Shown piece after piece: positions 33,472 to 44,816 of a stretch of DNA of 64,000 nt. Location of the stretch: positions 62,001 to 126,000 of the forward strand of contig JAEHOE010000049.1 of the NCBI GenBank assembly GCA_016858145.1, given 5' to 3'. The first letter of the stretch is position 1; every line of letters begins with the position of its first letter. The translations under genes were made by a program, and so were the position numbers. Under the pieces are notes generated by a model. The model was given only the letters and a program-made list of their open reading frames with translations. It was not told the origin of the DNA and made no database searches. The stretch is from Edaphochlamys debaryana. Lineage: Eukaryota; Chlorophyta; Chlorophyceae; Chlamydomonadales.

Positions 33472-34346
33472 CGCGAGCGTCCAAGTGAGCGCCAACTCGC
33501 TAGAAACTCCGGGATGTCCCTTGCTTGCCGCCCGCCCCCTTGACGTCCCGGGGCGCGCTCCTAAAATATAACTTTCGTGAGCAGCAGTTTAGGGTCTATG
33601 ACTTGGCAGAGGTGTGTTGGGGTCAAGAAGCATGCACGTCGGTCAACACGACCGCCCCGGGGTTCGCTTCGACACGGTCGCACTTGTATGGTAGGTAGTG
33701 TTATCAGTGGTCAGGTCGGGAGTTCAGGCCGTGGTGGGTCGCGGACCCGCTCCATGCGCGCGCCTTGCCTCCATGCCCCCATCACGACTCCGGCCCCCGG
33801 CCTTCCAAGGGCACTTTTCGCGTACCCTTATAGACCCGCTGCCTTAGACTCTTGCCTCGCTAGAGCGTAGAGCGCGACACCCTCGTCGCCGCCCACTCCC
33901 AACGAGCTTGCAAGGTGAGCAGGCGCGGAAGTTGCGCACGCGGTCGGCGATTGTGCACCTAGAGCCCGGGCGCGCACGGTGCAGCTTGGAGCTTGAGCTG
34001 CGAAGGGCGTGCGCTCTGATGGATGTTTGCTGCGAACAAGAGCAATTCTCTCGCGCGGGCCTTGACCCGTCATGGCTGCCCGGATTCGCGTTCGACGTGC
34101 GGACTCCCATGCTTTCTCGCCTAGATCAGCCGAGGCGCTTGCGGGGCGGAAGCCGATGCGGCGTAGGGTGGTAGAGCGATTCAGCGACTGGTCCCACCGG
34201 CTCAGGAGCTGTCCTGCGCCCCATCCAGACTGTAGATCACTCTCCAACTTTCTCTAGGGGTCGTCGGCGGGTGGGGAGCTCGTCGGCGTGCCGCGTGATG
34301 CGTGCTGATGACTGGAGGCCTTCTCGCCGCCGCATGCTGCCCGCAG
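33472..34346. other. Divergent intergenic region DNAAF10 / carrier gene
   Basis: About 0.9 kb shared upstream region of two divergent genes. It is less GC-rich than the genes. No RNA gene or ORF with support. Confidence 0.5.
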
Positions 34347-37202
34347 ATGTCGACCCAGAGCCAGCCCCCTGCTGCTTGGAAGGCGGCCAAGCCGTTCGTG
34401 AACGGTGGCCTGTCGGGTATGATGGCTACGTGCATCATCCAGCCCATTGATATGGTCAAGGTCCGCATCCAGCTCGGCGCCAAGGGCAGCCCGGTGAGCT
34501 ACATGCAGAGCTAGCTGAGCAAGGGGTGAGGGAGGCCAAGGGGGCGGGGGTGCTGCGTCACAACCACCTGCAACCGCTGGGACATGGCGGCTGGGGGGGT
34601 AGCACGGTTTCGGCCGTCGCTCTACCACCCGCTGCTGGCTCTGCTGTGGGTGTTTAGTAGGCACGGCGATAGGCGAGACAGAGGTTGACACTGGCTTGTA
34701 CCTCACCGGCACCGGCACCCGCACCGCCCCTCTGACTAAGGCGCCGTCGTGACGTGAGGACCTGCAGCTTTGGGCCCCCGCCATCCTATCCCGCACCGGG
34801 TTGCGTGGCAAACCACCTTCTGACCGCCATGTCTATACCTTGCCCTCACCACACAGCTGGCCGTCGGTGCCGAGATCGTCAAGAAGGACGGCTTCGGTGC
34901 TCTGTACAAGGGCCTGAGCGCCGGTCTGCTGCGCCAGGCTACCTACACCACCGCCCGCCTGGGTATCTTCCAGCTCGTCTCGGAGGAGCTCAAGGTCCGC
35001 AACCAGGGCAAGGTAAGAGCCAGGTCTGGCCCCGGCGGTGGGCACGTGCGGCGTGCGCTGGGAAGGGCCCCGATGGTTTTGACGAGATAGGCCGATGTGG
35101 GTCGGCACGTTTGGTTCTCTGCTGGGACACCGTGTCCTTATCCATTGCTAATCCTTCTTCCCCCTTCGCTGTGCCGTGCAGAACCTGCCCCTGTGGCAGA
35201 AGGCCGTCGCCGGCCTGACCGCCGGTGGCCTGGGTGCCCTGGTCGGCTCGCCCGCCGATCTGACCCTGATCCGCATGCAGGTGGGCATGCAGGGCTTCAG
35301 AGTAGCTGGACTCAGCCGTTTGTGTCCACGGCGTGCCGTACAATGAGTGCTTGCCATGAAGCGGACGCCGCTGCGTGTGACGTGTGGGGCCAAGGTTGCA
35401 CAGACGCGTCCAGGGCCAAGCCATGACAGGGTTGCTGAGACAGGTTGCCCCTACGTTACCTGTGCCCGCCAGGCCGATGCCACCCTGCCCGTGGAGCAGC
35501 GCCGCAACTACAAGGGCGTCGGCGATGCCTTCGCCAGGTGCGGAGCTGGTCATGCCGCTGGTCGTGCACCTTGCCTGTTGGGGTCTCCTTTCGTGAGGAT
35601 GCCCTCCCGGGCGTCCAGCCTGCCGGACCTGGGGCAGGCCTCTGAGATGCTCCCTCGGCCTCGTCCTGCCCCAGGATCATCAAGGAGGACGGCGTTGGCG
35701 GCCTGTTCCGCGGCGCTGCCCCCACCGTGGTCCGCGCCATGTCCCTGAACATGGGCATGCTCGCCTCCAACGACCAGGTGCGAGCGCCCCGAGGGTTCTT
35801 GGGTTCTGCGGCGTGGTCCCTCGGTTGTAAACACGTTGGGACCCCTTTAACCTCCACCTCGACGGGCAACTAGCGACGTGTTGAGTGAGCAACGTGCTGA
35901 GACCTCCGTTTGCGTCACGTGTGGTGCAGGCCAAGGAGATGATCGAGGCCGCCGGCTTCGAGAAGGGCGGCTCCGCCGCTGTGCTGGGTGGCGCCACCAT
36001 TGCCGGCTTCTTGGCCTCGGCGTTCAGGTGGGGGCGGCAACGCGGGTATGGGAGCTGGAAGAGAACTTGAAGCCTCTGGGCAAAGTGCAGGTAGCGGCCT
36101 TCGAGATCGTTGAGCAGCCATGGACGAGTGACCACCCATGGTCACCATGGTCGTGGCCACATTACAATGGCAAGCAAACTCGCGCCCACTTCCCCTCCGC
36201 ACTCACTGTTTCTCCTACCACCTTTTTACGTGCCTGCAGCCTGCCGTTCGACTTCATCAAGACCCGCCTGCAGAAGATGACGCCCAACCCCGACGGCAGC
36301 ATGCCGTACAAGGGCCCGATCGACTGCGCCCTGCAGACCCTCAAGACCGAGGGCCCGCTCAAGTTCTACACCGGTACGTGCGCCGCGCGCAATTCCCACC
36401 GCAAACGCTGCAACAGACCGCTGCAACCATGTCCGCGACGCGAGCCGAACATCGACCATGTCCCCGAGCATCGCGACCCGCGAGCATCCCGGCATGCCTC
36501 CCACCCTCGCCTCCCACCCTCGCGACCGACTTTACAATTGCGAGCCAAGCACCCTGAGCATATTATTTTATGATAATAGCAAACGTTGCAAGTCGCGAGT
36601 CCGAGCATCCCCACTTGCCGAGCATCGCGACCCGCGAGCATCCCGACATGTGTCGACCAGAAGCTCGCTATCAAACCGCGCCTTCCCAACTCCTGCAAGC
36701 TGCTACTACTAGCTACTCGCTGGCGTCGCCCTCCGACCCGCCGCTGCTGTGCTCGGAAGCCTCCGCCCCGAAACCCCCGCCGCCAGCCCCGCCACCAGCC
36801 CCGCCAGCGGCAGCCGCGTGCCGCCGCTCCCGCTCCTCCGCCACGAAGCCCCACTGCTTGCGCTTGTTGCGCGCGTCCGTCTTGTGCGCCAAAGCGATGG
36901 CTTGAGCGTGCCCCGCTTGCCGGGCGGACGCGTGTTGGGCGACTCGGCCGTGGTGCAGCCCTCGCAGCCCTGGGCGCCGCAGCCCGCCCACGCCTCGGCC
37001 GCGGCCGTCTTGCTTTCTATGGGCCTTGCGGTCTATCTGCATTTCCCGACGCTGACCTCATGTGTACTTGTGCTCCTCGCCCCTTCTCCTGCCCCCTTGC
37101 GCAGGCTTCCCCACGTACTGCGTCCGCATCGCTCCTCACGTCGTGTTCACGCTAGTTTTCATGGACGCGCTGCCCAAGTGGCAGAAGCCCCTGGGCCTGT
37201 AA
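34347..37202 (+). CDS. DTC: Mitochondrial dicarboxylate/tricarboxylate (2-oxoglutarate/malate) carrier
   Basis: Mitochondrial carrier family (SLC25) exchanger of the inner membrane, most like plant DTC and animal 2-oxoglutarate/malate carrier. Eight exons: 34347-34493, 34857-35012, 35182-35280, 35473-35537, 35675-35777, 35930-36027, 36240-36373, 37105-37202; total 299 aa, the normal family size. All three signature motifs are present: PIDMVKVRIQ, PADLTLIRMQ and PFDFIKTRLQ. Other landmarks: KPFVNGGLSGMMATC, YKGLSAGLLRQATYTTARLG, GLTAGGLGALVGS, RNYKGVGDAFARI, PTVVRAMSLNMGMLAS and TYCVRIAPHVVFT. Start taken at the first ATG after the gcag at 34343-34346; an upstream in-frame ATG (34302) would add residues atypical of the family. 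TGTAA follows 480 nt after the stop. Substrate range is inferred from family only. Confidence 0.95.
36374..37104. other. Long last intron of the carrier gene with coding-like debris
   Basis: 731 bp against 100-350 bp for the other introns of this gene. It contains a duplicated segment gagcatcgcgacccgcgagc (about 36467 and 36621) and, on the minus strand at 36713-37042, an open frame with KTDARNKRKQWGFVAEERER and a Gly/Ala-rich end. That may be an inserted gene fragment; no family recognised. Confidence 0.45.
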
Positions 37203-38155
37203 GCGGCCCATCGGTTGCGCTTCAGAGGCCGCCCCACGGCGGCCTCGCAATGGCATGCGACCAAACGCGGCGTGGCCTCATGGGTCACTCGTGGCGTCAC
37301 GGAGCACACTGCTGGGTGCGCTGCCGCCAGTTTAGCTCAACACGTTTGACAATCTGACACGGGGGTATGACGAGGGGCAGGAGTGCAAGGGCTGGAACCG
37401 AGGGGAGGAGAACGAGTCATCTGACTAGGCTAGAGAGATGCAAGCTCGTGGCAAGTGAGCCCGAACCGGCGTGAGGGTCAGTGCGCCTCAGTGCTGGGCG
37501 GTGTGTCAAGTCTGTGTGCAGACGCCTTCGCCTTTGGATGGGAGAGGATTAGTGAGCTGCGAGGCTGCGTGACATGGCCCCCTGGGCCGGAGTATGTCGG
37601 GCTCAGGGCTGGGTGAGGCGGTGCTTGGGTCTGAAGCTCGACTTGGTAAGGGGCTGCTGAAAGGCAAGCTGCCTGATATGTAAGTCATGCCGTCTGCGGA
37701 GGGGCTTCTGTGCTCACAGGGGCCATGCAGTGTAGCCAGAACGATGAGGAGGGCGTCATCCTCGTACCTGCGCGGCGCCTCTGCCTGCACCGAAGTACGG
37801 CACATACGGCCAGCCCTGGCCTGACGTCGCAGGTGGAGGTAGTTCATTGCGACTGCGCCCCGCTTGTCAAACCTAGCGACCGTGCATACAACCACGCAAG
37901 CGCCTCAACCCCTTAGACGCGCGTCCACCATGCGCTGAGCCCTCTTACAACCAGTCACCAGAGAGCCTTCCTCTAGCGCAAGAGCTTCTGATAATGGGAA
38001 CTAGCTGCCAAGCAGACCTTCAAGAACACGCGAAGTGACCAGTGGTCGCGCAGCACCACAAACCAGAGGATGTACGCGCAGCAGCACGACTCGTGTCCCT
38101 GTTACTTTGGTAGGTACCAAAAGCGAACGCACAAACTTGGTCGCACCTGGTTGTC
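37203..38155. other. Intergenic, carrier 3' UTR and upstream region of next gene
   Basis: About 0.95 kb. Contains the TGTAA at 37679. No gene seen. Confidence 0.5.
37679..37683 (+). terminator. Poly(A) signal TGTAA (carrier gene)
   Basis: TGTAA 477 nt after the stop codon of the carrier gene, a usual distance for volvocine 3' UTRs. Confidence 0.6.
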
Positions 38156-39692
38156 ATGGCAGCGTTCTTACCCTCATCATTCGCCCTACGCGCACCAGGG
38201 TGTGCAACCGCCAAGAATCGGGCTGTGTGGGCGCTATGGGTGCTGGTGTTTGGCGCCGGCATAGGCTGCCTCATTGCAGGCCTGGTGGGTCGGGGCTTCG
38301 GGGGAGGGCTGGGGCTCCGTCACTGGCCGGCACCACGCCACCAAGCGGACAGCACCGGTGGGCGCTGGCACACGTCCCAGCTCAACTGAGCGGTCCCACC
38401 TCCGTTGCTTACGCAGGTGTGCATGGAGATCTGCTTTGGCAAATACGAGAAAGAGTGGTGGGTATGGCGGGCGTGTTGGTGCCACGTTTGGCGGGCAGAG
38501 CGCAGGGCCCAGGGGTCCCTCGGTATCAACACGAGTGAACCAGGTTTGCGCTGGATGCCTAGCCGGTCGACACGGTCCTCACACCTCTGTCCCTTCCTGC
38601 TTGCAGCACGACCCAGAACGGAGTATACAGCAATGACATGAACTACCGCACCAGTAATGCGACCGTCATCTACACGTGAGGGCCGGGGCAGTCGGTTGAC
38701 GGACACTGCCTTCAACCGCGCAGGGCAGGGACCTGGCCACTTGGGGCCGGGGGTCCTGCAACAGGGGGCAAGCCTGCATTTCGGAAGGCCAGTCACTCGG
38801 GCCTTGAGGGAGGCCTGTGGGGACAGGCGCTCGAGGAAAGGGTGACCCGCCCCTCCTAGCTCAACCAACCCCAAGTCCCTTTGCCCCCACCCCGCAGCTC
38901 GTGTGCAGACTACCTGAACGCAAACAAATGCCCGCTGGACGCTTACGCTCGGACCTACACAGCCGGGTAAGCGGTACGCCCTGCCGCCGCTCGAGCTAGC
39001 CCTGCTCACCCGGCAGGACCATGAGGAGTCGCCCCCCAGTCCAACCTCCCCTTGGTGCAGCTTTCAACTCATCCTTTCCGCAACCCTTGGCCCGTCGCTG
39101 CAGGTATTGGCTCATGATTGGCAGTGCCATCATCCTCGTGTACTTCTGCTGCTGCGCGGAGCGGCCAGCGGAGTACAACAACATGATCTACCCGGATAAC
39201 TCGGAAAGCCAACCCAACGGGCCCGTGATAATCGTGGCCTACACGACTGGGCCTGGCGGGCCCGGGGGCCCGCCGCAGCAGCAAGTGCAGATGGCACAGG
39301 GGATCCCCGTCACGGGCTATCCCGTGGCACCAGGGGGGTACCCGCAATATCCGTACTACCCCGGGGGCTACCCAGCGCAGCAGCCGGGCGACGGCCCGGG
39401 CGGCGGCCCGAGCCCCTACCCGCCGGGGCAGTATTACTACGCGCCGCCGCCACCGCCCGGGGGGCCTCAACCCGGTGCGCCCTGGCCCCCGGCCCCGCCG
39501 CCGCCGCCGCCTGGCCAGGCACGTCCGGTTGCGGAGGGCGGGGCTCTGCCGGCGGAGGCCACCGCTGCCAGCGTGTTCCCGCCACTGCCGCCTGGCGGCA
39601 GCAGCCAAGCGGACGGACAGCAGCGCTCAGTGCAGGATGGGGCGCCCGGCGGGAGGCTGGGGTCAAAGCCGCCTGACGGACGTGCTGATTGA
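38156..39692 (+). CDS. Unrecognised two-TM protein with Cys-containing loop and Pro/Gly/Tyr-rich tail
   Basis: Not assigned to a family. Exons 38156-38284, 38417-38457, 38607-38675, 38898-38966 and 39104-39692 join to 298 aa. Seen in it: a short N-terminus, TM1 (about 23-43, AVWALWVLVFGAGIGCLIAG), a loop of about 60 residues with five Cys (VCMEIC, KECTT, SCADYLNANKC) and an N-glycosylation motif NAT, TM2 (about 105-122, WLMIGSAIILVYFCCC), then a long tail with YPQYPYYPGGYP and PPPPPGGPQPG repeats. The architecture resembles Shisa-like proteins (Cys loop, TM, PY-rich tail), but the cysteine spacing does not let me claim it. The tail could bind WW-type or other Pro-binding domains. The start is the first ATG that gives the TM1 frame. 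No TGTAA close downstream. Confidence 0.75.
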
Positions 39693-40526
39693 GGGAAGGC
39701 GCTGCAAAGCGCGGTAGCGAGGGTTCATGTGTGCATGTTCAGTCGTGACTCGCAAGGGAGTACGCTGGCGGGGGCCGTGGGGGCCGTGGATTTGATACAG
39801 TAGGGTTGTGTGCGGCACGGACAGCATGCTGCTCAAGTGGGACCATTGTCCTGCCTGCCCGACGTGCACCTTGCGAGGGCACCAAAGATTGGTGAAACAA
39901 CACCTACAACGCATGCTTGGGCCACGCCTTCGGGGCGGGAAACTAGGTTGCTCCCTGGGGGCTTCATGTAGCGCATGGTATTGCAAGCCTTACTTCGAGG
40001 CATCGAGGGCGCAAACGCCCGTCAACGTGTGGGGATGTGCACACCGCACACCCTGCACTGCACACCGCACACCGCACATCCCTAGGGACCCTCGGGTAGT
40101 TGGGTGCTTGGGTCTTGTCGGGGTGTTGGCTGTTGGGCGCCCGTCAACGCATGGCCTTGGGTCTTGTCGGGGGTGTTGGGGCTCCGACTACTTCGTGTTG
40201 CAAGTGGATTGTGTACCGGGATTGGCACTGCCCTTATGCTCTGCTGCCCCTGGCAGTGAGACAGCTGCTGAGCTGCATACGGTACCGTAGCCAGGCGGTG
40301 CAGCCACAGTGCCGAAGGGCGGTAATGGCGTGGGGCCGGTGGGGGCTGTTTGCAGCCAAGCGTAGGAAACCTAAGAGATCAGCAGTTGGGTAACGGCTAA
40401 CTGGGCCGGCCGGGGAACTGCGCCAGCAATGCAAGCCGAATCTCCAACCGCCCCCTGTCCTGTCTGCTGGTGCGGCCACGACATCACGACGTGGCGAACC
40501 TGCACGCCGTCCATGCCGGGTGGGGT
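39693..40526. other. Intergenic, left of MITE
   Basis: Contains a small cacaccgcacaccctgc repeat (40038-40080) and a duplicated segment: cgcccgtcaacg at 40015 and 40139, and gggtcttgtcgggg at 40109 and 40159. No gene seen. Confidence 0.55.
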
Positions 40527-40534
40527 GTTGACGT
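40527..40534. repeat. Left 8-bp target site duplication
   Basis: GTTGACGT directly left of the element; the identical octamer is at 40932-40939 directly right of it. Confidence 0.85.
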
Positions 40535-40931
40535 CAGGGTTGCATAATACGGCAGCCCCCGGGGCCAATACGCGTATTAATACGCAATACGGCCCCCTCC
40601 TCGCTAATACGGCTTAATACGGCTCTAATACGGCGGCGCCCAGCCGTATTAATACGGCAGCGTACGGCAGCCCATACTGCCGCCTTGTGCGCTCCGCGTT
40701 CACGTAGAAGCGCAGGGAACGCGTAGGGCATCGGCTACGGCGGAACGGACGGCTGAGCTGCCGACCGACGCCCCCCAGCACCCCAGCACCCATCCCCCCC
40801 CGCCGCCGGCCCCCGGCTGTCCCGGCCGGTACCCCCGCGCCGCATGCCGTATTATTACGGCAGCGAGAGGCCGTATCCGTATTAATACGTATCCGTATTA
40901 ATACGGGGACTGATACGTATTGGCAACCCTG
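40535..40931. mobile_element. hAT-like MITE (non-autonomous DNA transposon)
   Basis: 397 bp with terminal inverted repeats: the left end starts CAGGGTTGC followed by ataatacg, and the right end is cgtattg followed by GCAACCCTG. It is flanked by a perfect 8-bp duplication GTTGACGT. TIRs beginning CAGGG and 8-bp duplications are marks of the hAT superfamily. It has no transposase. Inside, more than a dozen AATACG(G) motifs lie in both orientations, several as perfect palindromes (for example gccgtattaatacggc at 40643-40658). These look like subterminal transposase-binding repeats. Confidence 0.85.
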
Positions 40932-40939
40932 GTTGACGT

Positions 40940-41745
40940 TGGGCACCGTCTGTGGGAGGGGATGCATTGGGCGAGGGCAGGGGCGTAAGCACAAGCCGAC
41001 ACGAGAAGTCGAACACACCCGGTAGGGAACACACCCGATAGGGAGAGCGCCAGACACGTGCCAGCCCCGGGCCCCCACGCCAAATCCCGGCACAATCCAA
41101 TTTCTTACGTCGGTGTCGGGGAGAGCCCACAAGGGCGGAGGAAGCAAGCCGAGGGAGCCTAGCCCTGCCCGGTGGCTGCAGCCCGCTTTCGCGTTGTAAC
41201 CACAGTGCCCAAGCGGCGATGAAGGGAGGACCAAAGTGTAATGCTGTAACGTCCTGAGCCGAAGCCTGGATCGTTGTCATGGGCCCGGGGCTTGAAGCTA
41301 CAGTGAGGCTCAGCGGGAAGAGTTACACGAGTGCTAGAGGGTGGCTCCGAGCACCTCCACAGCATTCTCAAGCCCTCGCCGGAGCTGTCTACGTACAAGT
41401 CTTCCGAGCTTCATGCGCCGTCTGGCGCGCCGTGCCTCCTGCTACATCCCGCAGCCACGGCCCAGTCCCTAGCTGCAGCGCGTCAATCGCGCGTCTTTCT
41501 GACGAAATTGTTGTAGCAGTCAATTAGGCAACTGCTTCGCGGCTTCCGTTCAAGAAGCCCACCCGCCAGTTTCGCTATCCATGTACACTGTCATGCAGGT
41601 CCTCCCCGCATGGCCCGAACACCCGGCCCGATCCTCAAGACCAGTCCTCGTCAGCGAAGCCAACCCCCGTTGTCGCCGGCTTCCAGTTATAGTCCCGTCA
41701 AGCAAGTCCGTCCTGCTAAATCACCCGGCTCGATGCCCAGCTCCT
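40940..41745. other. Intergenic, KH-gene 3' UTR
   Basis: Downstream part of the KH gene (minus strand), with TTACA at 41323. No other gene supported. Confidence 0.5.
41323..41327 (-). terminator. Poly(A) signal TGTAA on minus strand (KH gene)
   Basis: About 420 nt after the proposed stop of the KH-domain gene. Confidence 0.5.
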
Positions 41746-43887
41746 TTACGCCTGCAGGAAGGGGTGAGGGGGACACCAGGAGTGAGAGGCGGTTGAGGGG
41801 GTATGCTATCGAGCGAGGGAGGAGAAGGCGGTGGAGGGGGCGGGCAGTCAGCACCCGAAACTCCTCCATGGTCAACTTCTCACCTCCTCGCTGCCGCGGT
41901 CCTCGCGGTTGCGCGCCTGGCTGCGCGCCACCGACAGCTTCTCCGCAATCATGGCCTCCGCCAGCTTCACGTTGCTGTACATGCCGCTGATCGAGACCTC
42001 GCGCTCGTTGGTGGTGGGGTCCATCTTAGAGCGGTCCGAGATCTTGATGGTCACGCGGGAGCTCTGCACGGACGGGCAGCATAGCATACCGCTGTTTAGA
42101 ACGGGCCTGTACACAACTATACCCCCTCTGAGCCATGGGCGGGGAAACATGCGCTGGTCCTGCTGAGCCAAGACGAAAGGGCCGGCGCACCTGCTGCACC
42201 TCCACCAGGTTCTGGCCCTTCTTGCCCAGGATGGCGCCAACGTCGTCGTCGGTCAGGTACAGCGTCAGCTGCGTGCGCACGGCGGCCAGCACGTTCTTCG
42301 ACGACGCCGCGCGGGGCGGCAGCACGACACCCTGGTTGGTGGCGAGCTGCAGGGTCGTCTCCATGTAGGACGCGTAGCCCTCGTGCATGGAGAGCTGCGG
42401 AGACACCCAAAGCAGCCTCAAGTCAGAACGGGCGTGCGCAGGGGGCACTGCGCGTGTCACGTATACCAAGCAGGCCCCAGGGTCCCATGCTAAACCTCCC
42501 CTAATCCGTGTGAAGAGAGCCACGATCCTGCAGCGCAAGCAATGCTCACCGTGTTGAGGATGAGCGCCACGGCGCGCAGCACCTGGTCCCGCGCCCCCGA
42601 CACCGTGATGGTGCGCTCCGGGTCGCTGGGCGTGAGCTCCGACAGGGACTGCACGCGGATGGTCGAGCCCGAGTCCACGATGAAGTCGCGGACGGTCTGG
42701 CCCTTGTGGCCGATGAGCAGGCCGCACAGGCGGCGGGACAGCGCCAGCTTGACCTGCGCCTGGCCCTGAGAGGACAAGAGGGAGAGGGGGAGTCAGGATG
42801 CAGTCTCAACTATTCAAGCGCAGCTGCAGTGCTTCCTGGAAATCCCGACAGTGACAAGAAGAGAGGCGGAGAGCGAGAGGGTGGGCGGCCGCAGGAGCCA
42901 TCCGCATGCCGACATAGCCCGCACCGGCTCCTCCGACTTCTTCAGGATGCGCTTAGCGCCGTTGGCCGCGACGCTGGCGTTGATGTCCCGCGAAATCTTC
43001 TCCAGAATGAGGAAGATAGCGGTCAGCACCGCGTGCAGCGACCCCGAGAGCAGCAGCACACGGTCCGAGGTGCCTGCAAAGCCAGGTGACCACCCCGATC
43101 AGCTGCTGAAGCATAACTTTAGATGGGTCCAGGCAGCGCTGGGTGTCGAGGAGCCCTTGCGGCTTGACCAGATCATCGGCGCAACTTGCCTGGGTAGAAC
43201 TCCCCGGCCCGCGAGAGCTGCACGCGGGCCCCGGAGGAGCGCTGCAGCTGCTCGATGTTGGCTCCAGCCTGCAGAGGAAGGCCATCGTTGGCGGCACCGA
43301 ACTAGACCGGCCGAAGCACAGCTCGATTTACTCGCCTTCCCGATGACCGAGCCCGCGATAGAGTTCGACACCAGCAGCTTCGCCACGACCTGCTGCGTGC
43401 CCGTGGGCAAGTCACCGGAGCCCGTCGAGCCTGCGGAGCGCAGGGAGGTTAGCACCTGACACGACCGGGCCGCATCGAGGCGGTCCAGCTCACCTGCGAC
43501 ATATTTGTCGATGTCGGGCACCTCCACCGGGCCAGAGTGGGTCTCAGCCTGCGCGTGACGGGTCCAGGTGACGCGTTGGCGGGGATGTCGTGGGTCAGCG
43601 CTGTTGCGCGCTATCGCACCTCGCCGTCGCTCATTGTTGATTTGACGCTGGGGTGGAAGAGCTAGGGTGAAGATGGTCTGGACGCTGTGGTCCAGAGGGA
43701 AGCAGTGTGAATACCTGGAGACTGCGCCGGAGCAGTCTCTTTGGGCCGAGCGTCGGGCCAATTGCGCTCCGTACTGCGCCGGCAAACCGCTGCCGCTCTT
43801 GACGCCTGTGCTGATGTTAACGTTATCGCTTTACTCCGATAACAGCATTGAGCGGGGTGCCTCGACCTGGGTCGCGGCCACCGACAT
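41746..43887 (-). CDS. Triple KH-domain RNA-binding protein (PCBP/NOVA-like)
   Basis: Predicted single-strand RNA-binding protein with three KH domains. Exons: 43887-43867 (start uncertain), 43548-43494, 43430-43336, 43268-43190, 43073-42925, 42765-42550, 42394-42191, 42063-41884 and a tiny last exon ending at 41746; total about 334 aa. KH1 has SNSIAGSVIGKAGANIEQLQ, KH2 LSRRLCGLLIGHKGQTVRDF, KH3 LTDDDVGAILGKKGQNLVEV, each with an intact GxxG loop. Two introns (after VIGK and after EFYPG) fit only GC-AG boundaries, the second with the strong AG|GCAAGT form. Without the last splice, translation would end VRS at 41872. The first exon (MSVAATQ) relies on a weak donor gtcgag; an ATG in an upstream open frame at 43785 is the alternative. 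Targets unknown. Confidence 0.82.
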
Positions 43888-44816
43888 GACATGGCCCGGG
43901 TGTGTGGCGGAGCGCACCGCCGTGCCGCCCGAGGCCCCCCGCCAAAATCGGCTTGCCTCGTATTGACCTCCAGCCGTCGTGGCCGCAATTTCAGCCTCTC
44001 TTGCAGCTGGCCGTTGCTGGCCCTTCGCCTAGTTTGTGCGGGGCAGTCGAGGGCAGTGCGGCCGCGCGCGGCACGGCCAGGCAGACGGGAAGACGGACTG
44101 CTCGCTTTCCAACTTGGTGTGCCGGTAGCCGTGCACGCCCTGTCCTACTCGTTACCGTGCTCGCTGCGGCGGTTGCGCCATGGGTCCTGTCACGGCTTTC
44201 AGGGCTCAAGGGTCGGGGCTCGGGGGGGCCGGGGCTCGCGGGCGGAGACTGGGAGGGGAGGGCCGGAGGAGCGAGGCTCTTGGCTTACTTCGGGAGGGCC
44301 CCCCCTGGCGACGCAGAGCAGGCGCTCGGCCAGGTTCCAGACGTGTGGCGGCGTACCAGCTCTCAGTCCCTCGGCCAGGTTCCAGGCGTTCCAGCAGGGT
44401 CCCAGCAGGGTCCGGTCCAGGTCCGGAAAAAGGTTTACACAAAATCCCCGCCATACCCTTGCCAAGAGGTTCGTCCAACACTCGGAAGCTCACTTGTTGT
44501 GCAGCGGTTCACCCGCCCTGCTACAGCGTCACATAGCCTTGACTTCAGCCATAGCACGCTCTGGCAACCTAGAGCGGTACCTCCTCTGCAGCCCGAGCAT
44601 AGCCCATGAACCTGCACCAACACCCTCCGCGTCAAGCGTCATCTGTTCCCACCCGCCAGACCCTCTCCTGCCCAAGTACAGGTCCCTTCAGTCTCTGTCC
44701 TCGCGTCGGGCGCTTCCCGCTCCCCAGTCCCAAGTGCCTCTCTGCCATGAAGTCCCTAGCCGGCCGCGCAGGGCCTGACGACGGTGAGCTCGCGGCCCAC
44801 AGTCCAGGCGGGTTGC
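43888..44816. other. Intergenic KH gene / GMPP gene
   Basis: About 0.93 kb. Contains the GMPP 3' UTR with TTACA at 44435 and a duplicated ctcggccaggttccag(a/g)cgt (44327 and 44371). No gene supported. Confidence 0.5.
44435..44439 (-). terminator. Poly(A) signal TGTAA on minus strand (GMPP)
   Basis: About 380 nt downstream of the GMPP stop codon. Confidence 0.55.

Noticed and set aside
40614..41234. 206-codon minus-strand frame across the AATACG region
   Set aside because: Its start lies in the MITE and its Arg/Ile/Asn-rich part is just translated AATACG repeats.
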